Shown here one piece after another: positions 20,519 through 22,615 of a stretch of 22,615 nucleotides of DNA. The DNA comes from JBBQDZ01 sp038320185 (lineage in GTDB: Bacteria; Actinomycetota; Thermoleophilia; Gaiellales; Gaiellaceae), in assembly GCA_038320185.1 (NCBI GenBank), contig JBBQDZ010000017.1:1-22615 (forward strand). The letters run 5' to 3'. The position numbers and the translations under genes were made by a program. Position 1 is the stretch's first letter. Each line of letters opens with the position of its first letter. Below the pieces are notes generated by a model. That model made no database searches. It was not told the DNA's origin and saw only the letters and a list, made by a program, of their open reading frames with translations.

Positions 20519-21138
20519 TGGCCCGCGACACCTCACCGAAGTGTCGCCAGTGCCGCAGGGAGGGAATGAAGCTCTTCCTGAAGGGCGAGCGCTGCCTGAC
20601 CGAGAAGTGCGCGATCGAGCGTCGCAGCTACCCGCCGGGCGAGCACGGCCGAGGTCGCATCAAGCAGTCCGAGTACCTGCTCCAGCTGCGCGAGAAGCAG
20701 AAGGCGCGCCGGTACTACGGGTTGCTCGAGCAGCAGTTCCGGACCTACTACGAGAAGGCGACCCGGGGCTCGGGCATCACCGGCGAGAACCTGCTCCGGG
20801 CGCTCGAGACGCGGCTCGACAACGTCGTCTACCGCCTCGGGTTCGCCGCCTCTCGCGCGCAGGCGCGCCAGCTCGTGCGGCACGGCCACTTCCTCGTAAA
20901 CGGGCGCCGCGTGAACATCCCGAGCTTCCAGGTCAAACCGAACAACGTCGTTACACTCAAGCAGGGAAGCGCGGCGGAGCAGGTCGTCCGCGACGCGACC
21001 GACCTGACCGCGTCAGTGGCTCCCTGGCTCCAGGCCGACCACGACGGCCTCACCGGCAAGGTGCTCAAGTGGCCCGAGCGCGAGGAGATCGATACGCCGG
21101 TGCAGGAGTCGCTCATCGTCGAGCTGTACTCGAAGTAA
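20518..21138 (+). CDS. rpsD: 30S ribosomal protein S4, zinc-binding form
   Basis: S4 nucleates 30S body assembly on 16S rRNA and, with S3 and S5, forms the mRNA entry pore. The 206-residue product begins MARDTSPKCRQCRREGMKLF and has a C+ N-terminal zinc site at Cys9, Cys12, Cys26 and Cys31. The S4 RNA-binding domain follows, with RLDNVVYRLGFAASRAQARQ and GHFLVNGRRVNIPS. ATG 20518 matches the family start; the frame extends upstream through the linker to 20344, but those residues are not S4-like. GGGGAGGTG lies eight bases ahead. A 46-base gap follows before rpoA. Confidence 0.96.
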   Translation: MARDTSPKCRQCRREGMKLFLKGERCLTEKCAIERRSYPPGEHGRGRIKQSEYLLQLREKQKARRYYGLLEQQFRTYYEKATRGSGITGENLLRALETRLDNVVYRLGFAASRAQARQLVRHGHFLVNGRRVNIPSFQVKPNNVVTLKQGSAAEQVVRDATDLTASVAPWLQADHDGLTGKVLKWPEREEIDTPVQESLIVELYSK

Positions 21139-21184
21139 ACGCTACGCGTCCTAGTTTGCACCGAAGAAAGGCGGAAACGCACTC

Positions 21185-22177
21185 ATGGCAGTACGCACGT
21201 CTCTGATGGATTTCCAGGTGCCTCGCATCGTCCACGAAGAGGTGGACGAGAACCGCGGCGTATTCGTGATCGAGCCGCTCGATCGTGGCTTCGGCTACAC
21301 GTTCGGCAACTCACTGCGCCGCGTCCTGCTCTCGTCGCTCGAGGGTGCGGCGGTCACCTCGGTCAAGCTCGAAGGGGTCGCGCACGAGTTCACGACGCTT
21401 CCCGGCGTGCGTGAGGACGTGACCGACCTCATTCTCAACCTCAAGAATCTCATCCCCCGCCTCTACGGCGAGTCGCCCGAGGTGGAGGTCCGCCTCGCGA
21501 AGAAGGGCCCGGGGCGCGTCACGGCCGCGGACATCGAGCTTCCGGCCGACCTCGAAATCCTGAACCCCGAGCTCGAGATCGCGAACCTGTCCGAGAAAGG
21601 CAAGCTCGAGATCACCCTGACCATCGGCCGCGGGCGCGGTTACGTTCCGGCCGAGCTGAACCGCGGGCCTGAGCACACGATCGGTGTGATTCCGATCGAC
21701 TCGATCTTCTCGCCGGTACGCCGTGTCTCCTACGACGTCGAGGCGGCGCGTGTGGGGCAGCGGACGGACTACGACAAGCTCCGCCTCGACATCCTCACCG
21801 ACGGGTCGCTCGATCCTCGAGAGGGACTCGCTCAGGCGGCGGAGATCCTCATCCGCCAGCTCGCGATCTTCACGGACATCGAGAAGATCGAGGGCTTCGG
21901 CGAGTCGGCGAGCACTGGCGAGGCGGCAGCCGAGATGCCGCTCGCGCATGGGATGGAGAACTTCCCGATCGAAGAGCTCGAGCTCGGCGTCCGCTCGTAC
22001 AACTGCCTCAAGCGAGTCGGCATCGAGACGATCGGCCAGCTCGTGACGAAGACGGAGAGTGAGCTTGCGGCGATCCCGAACTTCGGCAAGAAGTCGATCG
22101 AGGAGGTCAGGGAGACGCTCGGCGCCCACGGGCTGACGCTTCGCGGCGAGGAGGGCCCGGGGCTCATCGGCCCCTGA
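21185..22177 (+). CDS. rpoA: RNA polymerase alpha subunit
   Basis: The alpha dimer scaffolds RNA polymerase assembly and contacts activators and UP elements. The 330-residue product has the N-terminal domain with LDRGFGYTFGNSLRRVLLSS and the DPREGLAQAAEILIRQL helix. An acidic/Ala linker follows, then the C-terminal domain IEELELGVRSYNCLKRVGI and GKKSIEEVRETLGAHGL with its helix-hairpin-helix. Length is normal. The ATG follows AAAGGCGGAAACGCACTC, a somewhat distant Shine-Dalgarno. The 46 bases before it are not bridged by a micro-ORF, and I see no convincing promoter there. The C-terminus ends in a short Gly/Glu/Pro tail. Confidence 0.97.
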   Translation: MAVRTSLMDFQVPRIVHEEVDENRGVFVIEPLDRGFGYTFGNSLRRVLLSSLEGAAVTSVKLEGVAHEFTTLPGVREDVTDLILNLKNLIPRLYGESPEVEVRLAKKGPGRVTAADIELPADLEILNPELEIANLSEKGKLEITLTIGRGRGYVPAELNRGPEHTIGVIPIDSIFSPVRRVSYDVEAARVGQRTDYDKLRLDILTDGSLDPREGLAQAAEILIRQLAIFTDIEKIEGFGESASTGEAAAEMPLAHGMENFPIEELELGVRSYNCLKRVGIETIGQLVTKTESELAAIPNFGKKSIEEVRETLGAHGLTLRGEEGPGLIGP

Positions 22178-22187
22178 GGCAGCCGCC

Positions 22188-22574
22188 ATGCGTCACCACC
22201 GCGTTGGGAAGAAGCTCGGCCGCGATTCGGCGCACCGGAAAGCGCTCTACTCGAACCTCGCCGGCGCGTTGATCGAGCACGGCCGTATCAAGACGACCGA
22301 GGCGAAGGCGAAGGCCGTCAAGCCGGTGGCCGAGCGGATGATCACGCTCGGCCGCCGCGGCGACATTCACGCCCGACGCCAGGCCCTCGCCTACCTGCGC
22401 TCGCAGGAGGTTGTCCACAAGCTCTTCGCCGAGGTCGCTCCGCGCTTCTCGCAGCGGCCGGGCGGCTACTCGCGGATCGTCAAGCTCGGACCGCGCCAGG
22501 GCGACTCCGCTGCGATGGTCTACCTCGAGCTCGTGGACTACGAGCCGGGGCGCGAACCCGCTCCGGCTGCCTGA
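22188..22574 (+). CDS. rplQ: 50S ribosomal protein L17
   Basis: L17 lies near the tunnel exit on the solvent side of the 50S subunit. The 128-residue product begins MRHHRVGKKLGRDSAHRKAL and has the conserved NLAGALIEHGRIKTTEAKAK and GGYSRIVKLGPRQGDSAAMV segments. Length is typical, with a short Pro/Ala C-terminus. It starts ten bases after the rpoA stop and is the last gene of the block in view. The remaining 41 bases hold only the beginning of an intergenic stretch, with no recognised gene. Confidence 0.97.
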   Translation: MRHHRVGKKLGRDSAHRKALYSNLAGALIEHGRIKTTEAKAKAVKPVAERMITLGRRGDIHARRQALAYLRSQEVVHKLFAEVAPRFSQRPGGYSRIVKLGPRQGDSAAMVYLELVDYEPGREPAPAA

Positions 22575-22615
22575 ACCAGAGCACCGCTCCGGCCACGCCG
22601 CGGTTGCCGCGATCG

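Noticed and set aside
21139..21184. Bridge ORF or promoter between rpsD and rpoA
   Set aside because: No ORF joins the two genes through stop/start overlaps, and TAGTTT at 21152 has no acceptable -35 at 16-18 bases.

Overview
The window is a 22.6 kb piece of a GC-rich bacterial chromosome. It is almost entirely one co-directional block of translation genes: the str, S10, spc and alpha ribosomal-protein clusters fused end to end. The gene order, the GC-rich codons, the frequent GTG/TTG starts, a short-LID adenylate kinase next to secY and map, and the L36/S14/S4 sequence types all fit Actinobacteriota. A deep class such as Thermoleophilia is my best guess. That placement is inference from sequence style; no database search was possible.

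Layout. Positions 1-77 hold the probable 3' tail of an unidentified gene, and 78-241 is a C-rich, T-poor gap. Positions 242-1414 (minus strand) encode a membrane-anchored GAF-GGDEF diguanylate cyclase, preceded by an overlapping 12-codon leader ORF. Positions 1415-1658 form a divergent control region with an inverted repeat, a GC hairpin followed by TTTT, a candidate -35/-10 promoter and a strong leader hairpin. From 1659 to 22574 every gene is on the plus strand: rpsL, rpsG, fusA, tuf, rpsJ, rplC, rplD, rplW, rplB, rpsS, rplV, rpsC, rplP, rpmC, rpsQ, rplN, rplX, rplE, rpsN (zinc type), rpsH, rplF, rplR, rpsE, rpmD, rplO, secY, adk, map, rpmJ, rpsM, rpsK, rpsD, rpoA, rplQ. Only 13 bases separate tuf from rpsJ, so the four classical operons look like a single transcription unit of about 21 kb. 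infA, usually between map and rpmJ, is absent, and rpoB/rpoC are not immediately upstream of rpsL.

The most unusual feature is how the gaps are filled. Most neighbouring genes overlap by 1-4 bases or are 0-14 bases apart. From the S10 cluster onward, however, ten junctions carry linkers of 49-166 bases, and each linker is spanned by a small ORF of 15-56 codons. These ORFs typically begin on the stop codon of the upstream gene (ATGA, GTGA, TAGTG, TGATG) and end on the start codon of the downstream gene (ATGA, GTGA, TTGA, TGATG). Seven of the ten overlap both neighbours; the other three overlap one neighbour and sit 2-8 bases from the other. Several linkers share short repeated blocks, and two (before rplN and before rpsD) are degenerate copies of one element about 165 bases long. 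The peptides are not similar, and the shared repeat is read in different frames. This suggests that continuous translation, rather than peptide sequence, is what is maintained: repeats seem to have entered former stop/start overlaps while translational coupling was kept.

A second theme is long disordered tails on ribosomal proteins. S17 has a 227-residue N-terminal extension that includes about 160 residues without any Lys or Arg. S3 has a C-terminal tail of about 150 residues, and L22, L15 and S5 have shorter tails. The zinc-binding versions of S14, S4, L36 and probably L24 are all present.
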